From contig JANQQW010000081.1 in the NCBI GenBank assembly GCA_028284885.1, forward strand, positions 1 through 52,049: a stretch of 52,049 bases of DNA, read 5' to 3'. The stretch comes from Planctomycetaceae bacterium. GTDB taxonomy: Bacteria > Planctomycetota > Planctomycetia > Planctomycetales > Planctomycetaceae. Positions within the stretch are counted from its first letter, which is position 1; each line of letters opens with the position of its first letter. The translations under genes and the position numbers were made by a program. The notes beneath the pieces were generated by a model. That model did no database searches. It was not told the DNA's origin and worked only from the letters and a program-made list of their open reading frames with translations. Of the stretch, positions 50,974-52,049 are shown in pieces.

Positions 50974-52049
50974 GTGACGATCACACGGAAGTTTCTCGAC
51001 TGGACGCAGCCCGCGCTCCCGGCGGTCGTCGACCACCTGGTCGCCGACTACGACGTGCTCGGCGTCGTCGACCTGCAGGACGTGATCGTGGTGGTGCCCG
51101 GTGGCCGGGCCGGGCGGCGGCTGCTCGAACTTCTGGGCGAACGGGCCGGCAGCACCCACCACCCACCGGAGGTCGTCACGCCCGAGGAACTGCCCGAACG
51201 GCTCTACCTACCGGAGCGGCGGTTCGCGTCGGACCTCGTCCAGAACCTCGCCTGGGCCGAGACGCTTCGTTCGGCGCCCGGGCCGCTTCTCTCGCACGTC
51301 GTCCCGCACCCGCCGCCGGCGGACGCCTTCGACCAGTGGCTGTCGCTGGGCGAGATGCTCTCGTCGCTGCACCGCGAACTGGCCCGCGACGCACTCGACT
51401 TCGCGGACGTGATCGCGGCCGGCGCGGACGTCGAGGGCTTCGCCGAGCACGACCGCTGGGAGGCCCTCCGCGAACTGCAGCTGCGGTACCTCGAGTCCGT
51501 CGACGCCCTCGGGCTGTGGGACCGGCAGACGGCCAGGCTGTTCGCCATTCGCGAACGCGAGTGTGCGACGACGAAGGAGATCGTCCTCGTCGGAACGGCC
51601 GACCTGAGTGCCACGCTCCGGGCGATGCTCGACCAGGTCGCCGACCGCGTCACCGCGTTCGTGCACGCCCCGGCGAAGCTCGCCTCGCGGTTCGACGAGC
51701 ACGGCTGCCTGAGACCCGACGAGTGGCAGGAGGTCCCGGTCCCGGTCGAGCGCGAACAGGTCCACGTCGTCGAAGGGCCCGCGGAACAGGCCGAGCAGAC
51801 CGCACGCATTCTCGCCGACTACGACGGCCACCTGCGGGCCGACGAGATCGCCATCGGCGTGCCAGACGAACGGCTCGTCCCCCAACTGGAGCGCCAGCTT
51901 CTCGAGTGCGGCGTCACCACGCGGTGGGTCGTCGGCAAGACGCTCCGCGAGACCGCCCCGTTCAAGCTGCTCGAGGCGGTCGCCGACCAGTTGCACATCG
52001 GTCGCTTCCACACCTTCGCGGCCCTCGTGCGGCACCCGGTGACGTTCGA
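50974..52049 (+). CDS. AddB-like recombination nuclease (PD-(D/E)XK family), 5' part
   Basis: A frame starting at the GTG at 50974 stays open for 358 codons to the window edge. The start [21 protein letters not shown] is followed by [24 protein letters not shown], which corresponds to the start of the inactivated helicase domain of AddB/Cas4-type proteins (normally a P-loop-like xxxPGxxxxR). [14 protein letters not shown] and later [18 protein letters not shown] and [22 protein letters not shown] are typical of AddB N-terminal domains. AddB works with AddA in double-strand break repair. The nuclease domain lies beyond the window, so this call depends on the N-terminal half alone. Confidence 0.75.
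   Translation, partial: MTITRKFLDWTQPALPAVVDHLVADYDVLGVVDLQDVIVVVPGGRAGRRLLELLGERAGSTHHPPEVVTPEELPERLYLPERRFASDLVQNLAWAETLRSAPGPLLSHVVPHPPPADAFDQWLSLGEMLSSLHRELARDALDFADVIAAGADVEGFAEHDRWEALRELQLRYLESVDALGLWDRQTARLFAIRERECATTKEIVLVGTADLSATLRAMLDQVADRVTAFVHAPAKLASRFDEHGCLRPDEWQEVPVPVEREQVHVVEGPAEQAEQTARILADYDGHLRADEIAIGVPDERLVPQLERQLLECGVTTRWVVGKTLRETAPFKLLEAVADQLHIGRFHTFAALVRHPVTF

Noticed and set aside
50821..51162. Extension of the BioA frame upstream of the GTG at 50820
   Set aside because: The extension overlaps the divergent AddB-like gene, has no BioA similarity, and would make the protein much longer than the family norm.

Overview
The window looks like chromosomal DNA of a high-GC planctomycete (Pirellulales/Planctomycetaceae type). 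The evidence is the gene content: three DUF1501 proteins, PSCyt1/DUF1549/DUF1553 proteins, three secreted sulfatases, prepilin-like proteins with the [10 protein letters not shown] leader (one ending in an H-X9-DG motif), and many Tat or Sec signal peptides. There is no transposase, integrase, phage gene or CRISPR array. Coding density is high, and most neighbouring genes abut or overlap by 4 bp (ATGA/GTGA).

Layout. 1-1525: end of a DUF1553 gene and its DUF1501 partner. 1572-4171 (minus): secreted endonuclease/exonuclease/phosphatase-fold protein, a stand-alone FtsH-peptidase-like protein, TspO, and a PepSY-TM protein. 4520-7834: large BNR/sortilin-like secreted beta-propeller. 7978-8063 (minus): tRNA-Leu(GAG) with a clear promoter and terminator. 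8250-9716: sulfatase. 9729-15045 (minus): esterase, RDD membrane protein, parallel beta-helix protein, SMP-30 lactonase-like protein and a phosphohexomutase (GlmM/ManB type). 15198-20451 (plus): cupin, FG-GAP protein, small membrane protein, tandem alpha/beta hydrolase and a pseudopilin-like protein.

20537-33330 (minus) is an almost gap-free run of ten genes. It starts with a GntR/FCD regulator and continues with PSCyt/DUF1553, DUF1501, sulfatase, TIM-barrel isomerase, PhoD phosphatase, DJ-1/PfpI, 3-hydroxyisobutyrate-dehydrogenase-like enzyme, a phosphatase-glutaminyl cyclase fusion, and an amidohydrolase. A perfect palindrome (ATTGTTGACAAT) lies between the regulator and a divergent S9 peptidase. 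It is the obvious candidate operator, which makes the region look like a regulated catabolic cluster.

35697-48158 (minus): phytanoyl-CoA-dioxygenase-like protein, a third sulfatase, two lower-GC envelope genes, a 1063-residue DUF4132/DUF7737 protein overlapping a small ubiquitin-like beta-grasp protein that ends exactly in Gly-Gly, three envelope proteins (one a cysteine-poor thioredoxin-fold protein), an orphan DUF1501 protein and a membrane-anchored terpenoid-cyclase-like toroid protein. The Ubl-DUF4132 pair is the best candidate here for an undescribed system.

48333-52049: tRNA-Gln(TTG), a DUF1559 pilin-like protein, BioA (minus), and the start of an AddB-like recombination nuclease that runs off the window. 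All functions are read from motifs and fold-level resemblance; no database search was run.
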